Assembly: GCF_001922575.1 (NCBI RefSeq)
Contig: NZ_MRCI01000001.1
Coordinates: forward strand, 2,046,001-2,110,000
DNA from: Neptunomonas phycophila
Lineage (GTDB): Bacteria; Pseudomonadota; Gammaproteobacteria; Pseudomonadales; Balneatricaceae
DNA: 64,000 nucleotides
Direction of reading: 5' to 3'
This document shows positions 30,132-39,121 of the stretch, one piece after another. Position numbers and translations under genes: made by a program. The notes below the pieces were generated by a model. That model did no database searches and was not told the origin of the DNA. It worked only from the letters and a program-made list of their open reading frames with translations. Numbering within the stretch: the first letter of the stretch is position 1; each line of letters begins with the position of its first letter.

Positions 30132-30944
30132 TTAGCGGCTCATAAGGTACTGCTTAGGCGAATCACCAAAGGCTTTTCTAAACATCGCAATAAAATTACT
30201 GGGGGTCGAATAGCCTAACTTATCGCTTACATCGCCCACAGAGACTCCTCGCGCCAACATCTCAAGTGCGCAGTTTAGCTTCGCTTGTTGCTGCCATTTT
30301 GCAAAGCTTAAACCCGTTTCGGCTCGCATTAAGCGTCGCAGTGTGCGAGAAGAGACAGAGCCAAGCGCTGCCCATTCTTCAACTGTTTTTTGGTTACCCG
30401 GGTCATCAAGCAGCGCTTGGGTAACCTTTTGTAATCTGGAATCCTGAGGCATGGGTAAATGGAGTGATTCATGCGGCGTAAGCCTTATTTCATCGACTAT
30501 CACGGACAGCATTCGCCTGTGTTCCACGGTTAATGGTTCGGCCTTATCCCACCGCTTGCTTCGCTGGGTTAACGCCCTTAATACATCACTAATACCTATG
30601 ACGCACGGTGAAGCAGGTAACGCCTCACACACATCAGGCGTAAGCAACAACGACCACCCTCGCAATGCACTGCAAAAGTGAACACTGTGCATGGCATCCG
30701 GAGGGATCCAACCGGCGCGGTGCGGAGGTAACACCCAAGTGCCTTTCTCGGTTCTTACGTGTATTAAGCCCGACTCAATACATAAAAGCTGTCCACGAAG
30801 GTGCTTGTGCCATTGATAAGGGCGTTGATGAGGATTGAAACGCTGTGATGGCTCACGCGTCCATTGTTTAGTGATTAATTCGGGGCCATGCGCCCACTCA
30901 CTGTAATCCGGCTGAGACGTTATTTGTTTATCCACAATGGCCAT
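30132..30944 (-). CDS. AraC-family transcriptional regulator
   Basis: 270 aa. An N-terminal cupin-like sensor (about 40-100; PYQWHKHLRGQLLCIESG) is joined to a C-terminal AraC double HTH ending in LGYSTPSNFIAMFRKAFGDS. The sensor with HxH and LPPHRAGWIPP resembles NimR-type regulators, which usually control a neighbouring transporter. The divergent TSUP permease at 31036 is the likely target. Confidence 0.9.
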   Translation of the reverse strand: MAIVDKQITSQPDYSEWAHGPELITKQWTREPSQRFNPHQRPYQWHKHLRGQLLCIESGLIHVRTEKGTWVLPPHRAGWIPPDAMHSVHFCSALRGWSLLLTPDVCEALPASPCVIGISDVLRALTQRSKRWDKAEPLTVEHRRMLSVIVDEIRLTPHESLHLPMPQDSRLQKVTQALLDDPGNQKTVEEWAALGSVSSRTLRRLMRAETGLSFAKWQQQAKLNCALEMLARGVSVGDVSDKLGYSTPSNFIAMFRKAFGDSPKQYLMSR

Positions 30945-31035
30945 TATCCATTATTTATTGTCCAAACACCGTTATCGGTACTTGTTCATCATGCCATAAA
31001 ATTTGTCTTTCACGATAACGTTAGAGGCTATGGTA

Positions 31036-31839
31036 ATGATTGAACCCTTGTATATTTTTTACTATGTGGCCACCGGTTTAGGTGTGGGTTTCTTAGCGGG
31101 TCTGGTAGGTGTAGGCGGCGGAGGTATGACCGTCCCGCTTTTCACCGTGATCTTTACATTACAAGGTATGGACCAAAATAACGTGGTGCATTTAGCGCTC
31201 GGATCATCCATGGCAGGCATGATATTCACTACCTTTGGCAGTATGCGCGCTCATTATCAGAAAGCGAATGTAGACATCTCCATGGCCATTAAAATGACCC
31301 TAGGTGTATTGGTAGGTACTTTTATTGCTACGTTTTTTGCATCGCTTGTACAAGGAGTTTATCTGGCTATATTTTTTAGCCTATTTATGATGTTTGTCGC
31401 CTATAAAATGTTCTTAAACCCCACCTATTCCTCAAACCCTGAACCTCATGGTATCACCGGGAATACGCTAAGCGGGTTAACCATTGGATCAATTTCGGCA
31501 CTCGTGTCTGTTAGCGGCGCAGGTTTGACCGTGCCCTACTTAATGCATCAAAACTTTACTATTAAAAAAGCGATAGGGACATCAGCTGCCATTGGCTTTC
31601 CCGTCGCGCTATCAGGCACATTAGGGTACTTAATGAACGGGTGGGCAAATACAGACTGGGATAATTTTACAGTGGGATATATCTATTTACCGGCCGTCTT
31701 TATCTTTGCCTTAAGCAGTTATTTGGCAACCGGTGTAGGGGTTCGATTAGCTTCTCATATGCCGGCTTCAGCGTTAAAAAAAGTTATTGGGATCTTATCT
31801 GTGATATTGAGTATCAAAATGCTCATGTCCGTCATGTGA
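31036..31839 (+). CDS. TSUP (TauE/SafE) family permease
   Basis: 267 aa membrane protein with about eight helices and TSUP motifs FLAGLVGVGGGGMTVPLF and SALVSVSGAGLTVPYLM. ATG 31036 has GAGG 8 nt upstream, better spaced than the ATG two codons before. It is divergent from an AraC regulator that likely controls it. Exports or imports an organosulfur or organic anion; substrate unknown. Confidence 0.87.
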   Translation: MIEPLYIFYYVATGLGVGFLAGLVGVGGGGMTVPLFTVIFTLQGMDQNNVVHLALGSSMAGMIFTTFGSMRAHYQKANVDISMAIKMTLGVLVGTFIATFFASLVQGVYLAIFFSLFMMFVAYKMFLNPTYSSNPEPHGITGNTLSGLTIGSISALVSVSGAGLTVPYLMHQNFTIKKAIGTSAAIGFPVALSGTLGYLMNGWANTDWDNFTVGYIYLPAVFIFALSSYLATGVGVRLASHMPASALKKVIGILSVILSIKMLMSVM

Positions 31840-31899
31840 TCACGAACCGTCGTAGCTTGAGAGGTGCAAGGTACTCTTTGCCCCCTCAAACGCAGCACA

Positions 31900-33093
31900 T
31901 CAAAAACTAGAAACAAGCCCTAAGCATTTACGCCCATACTGCGCCCATGCTTTTCCGTAACTTTTATCACAGGCTGCTACACAGGCGTCAACGCTCGCAA
32001 AGGTTCCCAACCCAGAAGAAAACTCATCAAATGGAATCCCTAGTTGTTTACCAACCGCCTGACACAGTCCTTGCATCGAATCAGAGCAGCTACTATCACC
32101 GGGGCCTGAGCACGCCTCATCATTGCTAACCAGCCGAACATTGATACAGCCCGCGGTTGTTTTAGTACCAACATTATACGTTTTACAAACCGCGAACTTC
32201 TCCTTTTCTACCAGTAACCGACGTTCAGGACTTGATGTTGCCGACGCCTTATCATCAGCCTCAACCGCGTGCTCCTCTTTTACTACCTCGGCTGGTTGAG
32301 TCATGCCAGCATCCACTTTGTTATCTTCATTGGAGGCAACAATTTTTGTTTGTGCTGCAGGCTCTACCGACTCAGGCTGTATCGCAGGCGCATCGTTACT
32401 TTGTGCCATCGTTGCTAAACGCGGCTCTTGCGGGCTAGGAGCTGAGTCACGCAACATGGCCGCCTCACGCTTTTCGATAGCTACCTCTTGTAAAATAGTA
32501 TTAGGGTTCTGCTCAATAAATGCCGTGTAAGATGCTTCGGTATCTTCTTGCGTAGCCTCATCCCATGCAGGTTTAATGTGCTCAAAAGCCTCAAATATCG
32601 CGATTGTACGATCATACCCCGCTTGCTCGACATCCCAATACCGCTTATCTCTTGCCATCATCAGAGGCGTTTTACCGCTCTCATTTTTTAAAGACGTATC
32701 CGCCCCATGAATCAATAATAATTTAACGGCTTCGTCTTTACCTACCGCAGCGGCGGCATGCAGTGGGCTGATAAAATCACTGTCCAATCGGTTACCTAAA
32801 TTTAGATCCGCCCCCAACGAAATGAGGTATTTCATGGTAGGGATATCACCTTTTCGGGCCGCCATACACAAGGGCGTTCCATGAAAATACACCTGATTAA
32901 TCCCTTTACCCTCAGCCACCAAGCGCTTAACGCCCACAAGGCTGGGGTTATTCATAATATAGTTTTCGTAACTATTAACAGGGGTAGACGAGCAACCGGC
33001 TAGCACTAAAACAGACAAGAGTGCGCTTATAGCCAGCTTGCACCTAACACACAACAAGACCCATACGCGCAACACAGAATTAACTGGCTTCAT
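31900..33093 (-). CDS. Ankyrin-repeat lipoprotein
   Basis: 397 aa. A signal peptide ends at lipobox LVLAGC, lipid-modified C34. About three ankyrin repeats follow (about 70-165; GTPLCMAARKGDIPTMKYLI, ISPLHAAAAVGKDEAVKLLL). A low-complexity Ala/Glu/Gln linker (about 200-290) leads to a cysteine-rich C-terminal region with some eight cysteines, probably disulfide-bonded in the periplasm. It likely acts in protein contacts at the membrane; no specific partner is indicated. Confidence 0.8.
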   Translation of the reverse strand: MKPVNSVLRVWVLLCVRCKLAISALLSVLVLAGCSSTPVNSYENYIMNNPSLVGVKRLVAEGKGINQVYFHGTPLCMAARKGDIPTMKYLISLGADLNLGNRLDSDFISPLHAAAAVGKDEAVKLLLIHGADTSLKNESGKTPLMMARDKRYWDVEQAGYDRTIAIFEAFEHIKPAWDEATQEDTEASYTAFIEQNPNTILQEVAIEKREAAMLRDSAPSPQEPRLATMAQSNDAPAIQPESVEPAAQTKIVASNEDNKVDAGMTQPAEVVKEEHAVEADDKASATSSPERRLLVEKEKFAVCKTYNVGTKTTAGCINVRLVSNDEACSGPGDSSCSDSMQGLCQAVGKQLGIPFDEFSSGLGTFASVDACVAACDKSYGKAWAQYGRKCLGLVSSF

Positions 33094-33281
33094 TCAACGC
33101 TCTCCATTCTTCAAAACCACAACAACACTATTTTACTTTAGCATCATATGCTCTCGGTGCTAGTGCCAGCACGAAACGCGGTTGTTTTTATAGCACTCTT
33201 GAATTTTTTATTTAAAAAAATGTCATTAATATCAGGTTACAAGAAGACTATTGTTATTAGTCCACCATAAGGAGCAACCCA

Positions 33282-33977
33282 ATGTTTGATGCACAAGCGC
33301 TGCTAAACCAATTTTTAGGTGCTAATAGCAACGATAAAATACAAAAAGGCAAAGATTACCTCGCTAAAAACTCAGGAAGCCTAGCGAGCGGAGCTGCCGC
33401 AGGTGGCTTAGCTGGGTATTTACTAGGCTCTAAAAAGGGTAAAAAAATAGCCAAGAAAGCGGCCACATACGGCGGTATGGCACTCGTTGCTGGTCTTGCT
33501 TATAAAGCGTACACCGGTTATCAACAAAACAAGCAAATGGGTTCTGCCTCCCCTGTAGAGCCCGAGGCTATCCCTGAGCCACCTATGCATTCAGGTTTTC
33601 GAATCGAAGACCAAAGCGAGAGCGATAACTTTTGCGCTACCTTAGTCAGCGCCATGATTGCCGCAGCCAAAGCGGATGGGCACATAGACAGCGCCGAGCA
33701 CCAAGCTATCTTCGCTAAAATCGAAGAGCTGGGTCTGGATAACGACCAAAAAGCATTTTTATTCGACCAACTCAACCGCCCATTGGACATCGATAGCTTA
33801 GTAGCCGCTGCTGCAACCAAAGAGCAAGCCGTTGAAGTCTATGTCGCTTCCATTATGGCCATAGAGATCGACTCCCCCGCTGAAAAAGCCTACCTTTCAA
33901 TGCTAGCCGCACGCTTAGATTTGGAAGAAGAATTGGTAGACCATATTCACTCTACGCTGAGTGAAACGGTGGTGTAA
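33282..33977 (+). CDS. DUF533/TerB-like protein (YebE-type)
   Basis: 231 aa. A glycine/alanine-rich hydrophobic segment (about 35-85; GAAAGGLAGYLLGSKKGKK) precedes an all-helical TerB-like domain (about 115-225; AMIAAAKADGHIDSAEH). It matches the YebE/DUF533 family of inner-membrane-associated proteins with acidic metal-binding helices. Function unknown. Confidence 0.87.
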   Translation: MFDAQALLNQFLGANSNDKIQKGKDYLAKNSGSLASGAAAGGLAGYLLGSKKGKKIAKKAATYGGMALVAGLAYKAYTGYQQNKQMGSASPVEPEAIPEPPMHSGFRIEDQSESDNFCATLVSAMIAAAKADGHIDSAEHQAIFAKIEELGLDNDQKAFLFDQLNRPLDIDSLVAAAATKEQAVEVYVASIMAIEIDSPAEKAYLSMLAARLDLEEELVDHIHSTLSETVV

Positions 33978-33992
33978 TAAGTGGTGTAATAA
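33969..33992. repeat. 12-bp tandem duplication at the DUF533 stop
   Basis: GTGGTGTAATAA occurs twice head to tail (33969-33980, 33981-33992), so the final Val-Val-stop-stop string is duplicated just beyond the gene. Looks like a slippage event. Confidence 0.9.
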
Positions 33993-34012
33993 ATAGTTTG
34001 CAACATCGGTTA

Positions 34013-34040
34013 GGGAGTGGCATTAGCAACTTGCACTCCC
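34013..34040 (+). terminator. Terminator-like hairpin after DUF533 gene
   Basis: GGGAGTG (34013-34019) pairs with CACTCCC (34034-34040), followed by TTC. U-run weak. Confidence 0.5.
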
Positions 34041-34119
34041 TTCAAGCACTCAAATATACACCTTCCGCTTCCCGCCTTTTTCATAACAACGTAACCAAGT
34101 GTAAGCAGTTGTTTCATAT

Positions 34120-34170
34120 CTGAAAACTAATCGTAAGATCCCCGTAACGCTCCCGTAACGCCAACCTGAC
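34120..34170 (+). promoter_or_regulatory. Tandem PhoB-box-like repeats
   Basis: Five 7-mers sit at exact 11-bp spacing: CTGAAAA 34120, TCGTAAG 34131, CCGTAAC 34142, CCGTAAC 34153, ACCTGAC 34164, each separated by 4 bp. This is the geometry of Pho boxes (7-bp unit plus 4-bp spacer), with units diverged from CTGTCAT. It lies 124 bp before an exported phosphatase-like gene, which fits phosphate control. Confidence 0.5.
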
Positions 34171-34293
34171 AAAGTACCCGCCCTCGAATTACACGTAAAC
34201 AACCCAGGTCGTGCTACCCCGTTAGGGCATTTGATGTTCTTTATATGGCTTGATTGATAAAGGCATGATCACATATCTCATCAGAAGGTAACT

Positions 34294-36492
34294 ATGAAAA
34301 CCGATTATAAACGTGCGAAGCAAGCCCTTCAGTACACCACCGTGGTAACCGTCAGTGCCATGATGCTTACTGCTTGCATCAACGATAATGACAGCAATAG
34401 TAATAAAGCAGCCTCAAAGCCAACAATGCCGACAGGTTTAGGCTACGAAGCCGACATCGAATTGCCCGTTGTCCAATACCCATTACCAACAAATCAGAAC
34501 CTTCCTTTAAATGATGGTGATGGCCGCTTCTATCGTGATAACAACCCGCTACTCACAGCACTGGCAGGGATTAACGACATTTGGAAAGGCACCACCGAAC
34601 AATGGCAAACCACAGCCGGTAGTTACACTGATGAAGATAACGGCTACAAGGCAGGTGACGGCCCCAACCCACACAATGCAGCCAACGGCCAGCCAAGTGA
34701 CTATGTAACAGAAGGGACTGAAATCGTCGATGCCGCCTCTTGGGAAGCGAACATTAAATACGTTGAAGACGTGACCAGAGAACGTACCGATGACCAAGCT
34801 CTGTGGGCTTTTGTCGACGACTACCGTTCTAAAAGCTACAGCACCATTGATGGCTTTGGTCCATTAACCGAAGACTACGCGAACAACTCTGGTGCCTTTG
34901 CCGAATCGGCTGCACCCATTTACCTTACAGACGTACTCGACGCAGGCGATGGCATTAATGCTACCGGTTACGCCAAAGGCGACAATGACAGCTACTCTAC
35001 TTACGGTGGCCAAACGGATACCCCACTCGGTGATGTAGTCAAGTTGGCTCAAGTCTTCCGTGACTCGTATGCATCAACCAGTGGCCCCAAGTATATTTTT
35101 GGCACGCCACGCCCATGGCGCATGAACAGCAAGGGTGAAACGAACTTCCAAAGCGTACAAACGCTCAACTGTATCGACGGCTCATCATCCACACGCGAAG
35201 TGAAGGAATACCGCATCGATAAATACGAAACCAATGTCAGCGTTGTACCCGGTTTAGACTGTGGCCGCCGCGCTCACTCAAGCAGCCACGAAGCCGATCT
35301 GCTATATACCGAAACAACCGAAAACCGTCGTAAAGATAATGGCTACCCTTCTGGCCATACCAATGCGGGTATTCTGGCAGCAACCGCCTACGCTTACGCC
35401 AACCCAGAGCGTTTTATCCAACACGTTTTACGTGGCTCACAGCTAGGTGAAAACCGCATCGTAGCGGGAATGCACTCCCCTGCTGATGTCATGGGCGGTC
35501 GTATACAAGCCCTTATTGTCGCGTCGTGGGCGCTCAATAACCGCCCAGAAGAAGCGGCAGCGGCACGCGCTAACTTTGTAAACTATTTTGGAGCTAAAGC
35601 TTCAGATGCAGGGATGAGCTTGTACGATTACTCAAACCGCGAAGTAACTCAAGGAAGCTTCCGTGACGGTGACGAATTAACGCTTAATGTCTTTAATAAC
35701 AACTGGTTTGCTGACAAAGCAGACGCAAAAGCACTCCATACGGAACGCATGACCTACGGCTTTCCTCAGACCGGTGACACGACACTAGCCCCTATCGTAC
35801 CTGAAGGAGCTGAAGCCCTAATCGCCTCTCGCTTTCCTTATCTATCCGATCAGCAACGTCGTGCGGTACTCGCTAGCACCGAGATCGAATCCGGTTATCC
35901 GCTGCTAGACGCATCCAACGGGTGGGGTCGAATCAACTTAGCCGTTGCTGGTGACGGTTACGGATCATTTGACGGCGATGTTAATGTATACATGAACGCC
36001 GCTGAAGAAGGTTTTAACGCATTAGATAACTGGGGTAATGACATCACAGGAGCCGGCAAACTCACGAAACGAGGTACGGGTACCCTTATGCTCTCGGGTG
36101 ATAACAGCTACAGCGGCGGCACCATTGTTGAAGCAGGCGTGCTTAGCGCACAATCAACAACCGCGTTTGGGACAGGAACAGTCTACGTTTCAGAAGGTGA
36201 TGTGAAAGTCGATGCGCAAGGCGCACTGGAAGTAACAGACCTAATGGTAGAAAGCGCTGGCACATTATCGATAGAAATGGATGCGGACAGCACTCAGGTA
36301 AACGTTGCTGAAACCGCCTATATCGACGGTGCCACGCTGGTACTCACGTTCAACCAGGCACCAACTGCAGGTACAGAATACACGCTGCTAACAGCCAGTA
36401 ACATTGGTGGTGAGTTTGCTAATGTTGATGCAGACCAAGTCACAATCAACCTGACTTACAACGACAACAGCATAGTAGCCACAGTGGAATAA
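34294..36492 (+). CDS. PAP2-superfamily acid phosphatase lipoprotein with autotransporter-type beta repeat
   Basis: 732 aa. The signal peptide has a lipobox-like MMLTAC (C28). The PAP2/class A acid phosphatase core (about 240-420) shows GYPSGHTNAG and NRIVAGMHSPADVMGGR, the His-containing phosphate-binding motifs shared with vanadium haloperoxidases. From about residue 585 an autotransporter-associated beta-strand repeat appears (GTGTLMLSGDNSYSGGTIVE). No beta-barrel follows, so it is not a full autotransporter; the repeat probably forms a surface helix or stalk. It likely releases phosphate outside the cytoplasm, consistent with the upstream Pho-like repeats. Confidence 0.82.
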   Translation: MKTDYKRAKQALQYTTVVTVSAMMLTACINDNDSNSNKAASKPTMPTGLGYEADIELPVVQYPLPTNQNLPLNDGDGRFYRDNNPLLTALAGINDIWKGTTEQWQTTAGSYTDEDNGYKAGDGPNPHNAANGQPSDYVTEGTEIVDAASWEANIKYVEDVTRERTDDQALWAFVDDYRSKSYSTIDGFGPLTEDYANNSGAFAESAAPIYLTDVLDAGDGINATGYAKGDNDSYSTYGGQTDTPLGDVVKLAQVFRDSYASTSGPKYIFGTPRPWRMNSKGETNFQSVQTLNCIDGSSSTREVKEYRIDKYETNVSVVPGLDCGRRAHSSSHEADLLYTETTENRRKDNGYPSGHTNAGILAATAYAYANPERFIQHVLRGSQLGENRIVAGMHSPADVMGGRIQALIVASWALNNRPEEAAAARANFVNYFGAKASDAGMSLYDYSNREVTQGSFRDGDELTLNVFNNNWFADKADAKALHTERMTYGFPQTGDTTLAPIVPEGAEALIASRFPYLSDQQRRAVLASTEIESGYPLLDASNGWGRINLAVAGDGYGSFDGDVNVYMNAAEEGFNALDNWGNDITGAGKLTKRGTGTLMLSGDNSYSGGTIVEAGVLSAQSTTAFGTGTVYVSEGDVKVDAQGALEVTDLMVESAGTLSIEMDADSTQVNVAETAYIDGATLVLTFNQAPTAGTEYTLLTASNIGGEFANVDADQVTINLTYNDNSIVATVE

Positions 36493-36509
36493 TCTGAAAT
36501 AGTAGACCG

Positions 36510-36538
36510 ATCAGAGCTGGGGGAAACTCGGCTCTGAT
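36510..36538 (+). terminator. Terminator of the PAP2 gene
   Basis: ATCAGAGC (36510-36517) pairs with GCTCTGAT (36531-36538), 13-nt loop, followed by ATTTCTT. Confidence 0.65.
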
Positions 36539-36746
36539 ATTTCTTACTCAACCTCCCCCCCTGAGAGCTTAACGATTAATTACTCAGCAAAATTCTACTC
36601 ATACTAAAATCCTTTTAGTCTATAGCAACGTTAATGTCGCGTTCTGGACTGTACCTTCATAGATTTCAGATGGTAAAAAATTTTAAAATGAACTTTCCAT
36701 CGCTATTACACATATTAGCGTGACTTAGAGTAACTAAATCAATTTA

Positions 36747-37007
36747 ATGAATATTATAAAAAAGTGTTTTCTACTCCCCTTATGGCTAATCATTGGTACG
36801 GTTGCTTATGCATTAGTATGGAGCCGTAACCTAGACTCATTCCCAGAATTCCCTGAATGGGTTGGTACTTGGCTCTTTGGGCTTATAGGCGATAAAACGT
36901 CTGCCGAGGGCGCGACTGTTTTTTATATGCTTATTCTATCTTTCGTTATGGTATCTATTTTTACTTTACTGGTTTGGATTGCTATTCGAGCATTTAGGAA
37001 AGGTTAA
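36747..37007 (+). CDS. Small membrane protein, unknown
   Basis: 86 aa with two predicted membrane helices (about 5-25 and 58-80) and a charged tail. ATG start has only a weak ribosome site. No family recognised. It stands at the edge of the AT-rich accessory region, on the strand opposite most cassette genes. Confidence 0.6.
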   Translation: MNIIKKCFLLPLWLIIGTVAYALVWSRNLDSFPEFPEWVGTWLFGLIGDKTSAEGATVFYMLILSFVMVSIFTLLVWIAIRAFRKG

Positions 37008-37200
37008 GATAATCAGCCAGCACTAGTTAAAGGTTATAAACTAGTTAACAACGAATACGTTCTGACAATCATGTTATTACTCGTACCAATTATTCAGAAT
37101 ACATATCTGTTGAAATGTATCACTACTAGTATTCGGGGATTAGCATGGTTTTTTAGGGGTGGAGAGACTTCTATAATGTATTTAAAACCGTCAGCTCGAT

Positions 37201-37235
37201 GATCAGCAAAGCGCAGCGGAATCAACTTAGTTTGC
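37201..37235 (-). mobile_element. IS1182-like transposase 5' fragment (copy 1)
   Basis: Read on the minus strand it encodes QTKLIPLRFAD, nearly identical in DNA (4 mismatches over about 31 bp) to 38966-39000, which encodes the start of an IS1182-type transposase. Only this short stretch remains, and it overlaps the stop codon of the 67-aa gene. Confidence 0.5.
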
Positions 37236-37430
37236 ACGGGCTAGCAATTCCAGTGCCTCATCAAAAATCTTCTCCACATGCTCCCTGTTCTCTATGTTGT
37301 CTGGCAGTGCAGCCCGATCACCCTCCACGCCCGCGATCATTTCCTTAAGCATGCCTGGACGCTCAGCATTTAGACGCTGAAGAAGACCTGTTAAAAGATA
37401 AAGAGCCGCATCGGCCTTAGCGTTTTCCAT
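37227..37430 (-). CDS. Small hypothetical protein
   Basis: 67 aa, mostly helical and acidic, with no recognised family. ATG 37430 has GAGG 7 nt upstream, so translation is likely. Its last codons (LLARAN, stop) run into the transposase-like fragment at 37201-37235, so the original C-terminus may have been replaced at that junction. Confidence 0.6.
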   Translation of the reverse strand: MENAKADAALYLLTGLLQRLNAERPGMLKEMIAGVEGDRAALPDNIENREHVEKIFDEALELLARAN

Positions 37431-37586
37431 ATATTGACCTCAATTCCTATTTCACAGCCCCAAAAGGCTAAATAACAAAATACTGAAATGCTCATTCTGT
37501 AGTTACAACGTTATGCTAAAAAGAAAACGCGAGTGCTTTGGGCGAAGCCCAGCAAGTGCTTTTCTATTTGAATATTTTTATTATAT

Positions 37587-38198
37587 CTATTTACTTGACG
37601 CTGCTAAGCCAACACCAAAACTAACAAAAACACCGCCGCTTATTTTATTTAGCAGAGAGCTACCTTTCTGAGACGAAAGCTTTGATTTAGCAAAAGACGC
37701 GGAAACAGCATAAATGGTATGAATAACAATTACTAAAAAACTAAACGTAACAGCCAATAAAATGAACTGTGGTGTATATTCCTGAGTCAAATCGATAAAT
37801 TGAGGAAATATTGACATAAAGAAGATAACGGCTTTTGGGTTTGAGACCGAAACCAAAAAACCTTCCATGAAACATTTAAAAAATGATCCTTCTTGCTTTT
37901 TAAAGAGATTATTATTAGCAGCCTCACTACGGAACATTTTTATGCCTAGATAAATAAGGTAAGCAGCTCCAACAATTTTAATTATATTAAAAGCAATAGC
38001 TGAACTGGCTAATACGATACCTAAACTTGTGGCAGAAATAATCGCTACTAACAAAATTGCTAAAGCAATGCCAAGAATTCCGGCTAATGATTTTAATATT
38101 CCCCTTTGAATAGAATTATTTAAAGTTAGCATTACAGCAGGCCCAGGCAAGAGAATGGTAGCAATTGCAACACCTACATATATTAGATAATTTTCCAT
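37587..38198 (-). CDS. LysE/RhtB-family amino-acid exporter
   Basis: 203 aa with about six helices. The family signature LPGPAVMLTLNNSIQRG is near the N-terminus, followed by AYLIYLGIKMFRSE and the mid-protein FMEGFLVSVSNPKAVIFFMS. It exports amino acids or homoserine lactone-like compounds; substrate unknown. AGGAGG ribosome site 4 nt before the ATG. Flanked by attC-like palindromes, so it is read as a cassette gene. Confidence 0.9.
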   Translation of the reverse strand: MENYLIYVGVAIATILLPGPAVMLTLNNSIQRGILKSLAGILGIALAILLVAIISATSLGIVLASSAIAFNIIKIVGAAYLIYLGIKMFRSEAANNNLFKKQEGSFFKCFMEGFLVSVSNPKAVIFFMSIFPQFIDLTQEYTPQFILLAVTFSFLVIVIHTIYAVSASFAKSKLSSQKGSSLLNKISGGVFVSFGVGLAASSK

Positions 38199-38221
38199 AC
38201 ACCCTCCTATAGATTTGATGC

Positions 38222-38280
38222 TTCAACGACCGGCGCTCCGTTCGATGACGAGGGCGCGTAGTTAATTGACTTGTTAAGGG
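38222..38280 (-). repeat. attC-like site (between LysE cassette and parDE)
   Basis: Minus strand CTTAACAAG (38278-38270) to GGTCGTTGAAG (38232-38222), with inner GCGC arms (38233-38236 and 38254-38257) around a short central loop. About 59 bp. Less regular than the other sites of the array. Confidence 0.5.
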
Positions 38281-38282
38281 AC

Positions 38283-38310
38283 TTATACCAAAATTAGGTA
38301 TAAATTGGTA
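38283..38310 (+). promoter_or_regulatory. ParD operator
   Basis: TTATACC (38283-38289) and GGTATAA (38297-38303) form an inverted repeat, with a further GGTA at 38307-38310. It lies 16 bp upstream of parD, the position of an autorepressor operator in parDE loci. Confidence 0.65.
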
Positions 38311-38325
38311 TTCTGAAGGTGAAAA

Positions 38326-38568
38326 ATGGCCAAAAACACGAGCATAACCCTTGGTGATTACTTTGATGGCTTCATTGCAAACCAGATAGAGAGTGGTCGC
38401 TATAGCTCTGCAAGCGAAGTTATCCGCGCTGGATTGAGAGCACTTGAAGATAGCGAAAGTAAGCTTTCCGCACTGCGTCAAATGCTTACTGACGGCGAAG
38501 AAAGTGGGACAACGGAATATAGTTATGACAGCTTTATAGCAGAACTTGATGACGAAAGCGGCCAATGA
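38326..38568 (+). CDS. parD: ParD-family antitoxin
   Basis: 80 aa. N-terminal ribbon-helix-helix (TSITLGDYFDGFIANQIESG, RYSSASEVIRAGLRALE) and a toxin-binding acidic tail. It neutralises ParE and represses its own promoter through the operator just upstream. Overlaps parE by 4 bp (ATGA). Confidence 0.93.
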   Translation: MAKNTSITLGDYFDGFIANQIESGRYSSASEVIRAGLRALEDSESKLSALRQMLTDGEESGTTEYSYDSFIAELDDESGQ

Positions 38569-38867
38569 GTGCATTTACTCTAACCCAGCGAGCCAAAAGC
38601 GATTTGAAGGCTATCGCTAAATTTACAGAAAATCACTGGGGACGAGCACACCGTAACATTTACATTAAGCAGTTTGATGAAGCTTTTCATATGCTGGCTG
38701 GCTCTCCCTCAATGGGGAAAAACTGTGACTTTATTAAGTTTGGGTACCATAAATTCCCTCAAGGAAGTCACATAATTTTCTACAAAGTAGTACCAAATAG
38801 AACCATAGAAATAATACGAATATTACATAAAAATATGGACGTAGCTTCAAGGCTTAGTGACTCATAA
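38565..38867 (+). CDS. parE: ParE-family toxin
   Basis: 100 aa RelE/ParE-superfamily toxin (SDLKAIAKFTENHWG, MLAGSPSMGKNCDFI, HIIFYKVV, IEIIRILHKNMD), of the type that inhibits gyrase. The module is opposite in orientation to neighbouring cassette genes, as toxin-antitoxin cassettes with their own promoter can be. Its TAA stop overlaps the AAC that flanks an inserted IS remnant. Confidence 0.92.
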   Translation: MSAFTLTQRAKSDLKAIAKFTENHWGRAHRNIYIKQFDEAFHMLAGSPSMGKNCDFIKFGYHKFPQGSHIIFYKVVPNRTIEIIRILHKNMDVASRLSDS

Positions 38868-38868
38868 C

Positions 38869-39121
38869 GAGACTGTCGGATTAGACATTTAAGACAATAA
38901 TACTTCACCCCACAGCCCTCCTTGTTAACTATTAATGCCTGCTACCTATGTTTTAGAGGGTATCTGATCCGCAAAACGCAGCGGGATCATCTTAGTTTGC
39001 TCGTAATCGTAGTGTTTGAATCGTGCCATCCGTTGCACCTAGCGGGGTAAAGTTTGTTTGGAATAGTTTAACTGAGATTTTGGCGGTAGGTCGAGGGGTG
39101 TGGGAGTAATCCAACAGCCTC
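38869..39121. mobile_element. Internally deleted IS1182-like element (253 bp)
   Basis: Terminal inverted repeats GAGACTGTCGGATTA (38869-38883) and, on the minus strand, GAGGCTGTTGGATTA (39121-39107) match at 13 of 15 positions. Both ends are flanked by AAC (38866-38868 and 39122-39124), a possible target duplication. Between them only the first codons of a transposase remain. Removing the element and one AAC restores a continuous attC-like site running on into parE's stop. Confidence 0.7.
38946..39029 (-). pseudogene. IS1182-family transposase N-terminal remnant
   Basis: Encodes 27 residues starting MARFKHYDYEQTKMIPLRFA, the conserved N-terminus of IS1182-family transposases, then a TAG. The rest of the roughly 450-550-residue protein is missing. 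Confidence 0.7.

Noticed and set aside
34294-36492. Complete autotransporter
   Set aside because: The C-terminal repeat is present but no beta-barrel translocator follows; the frame stops after the repeat.
38116-38574. 152-aa minus-strand frame opposite parD
   Set aside because: It overlaps parD completely and the start of the LysE gene, and has no family resemblance; a shadow frame.
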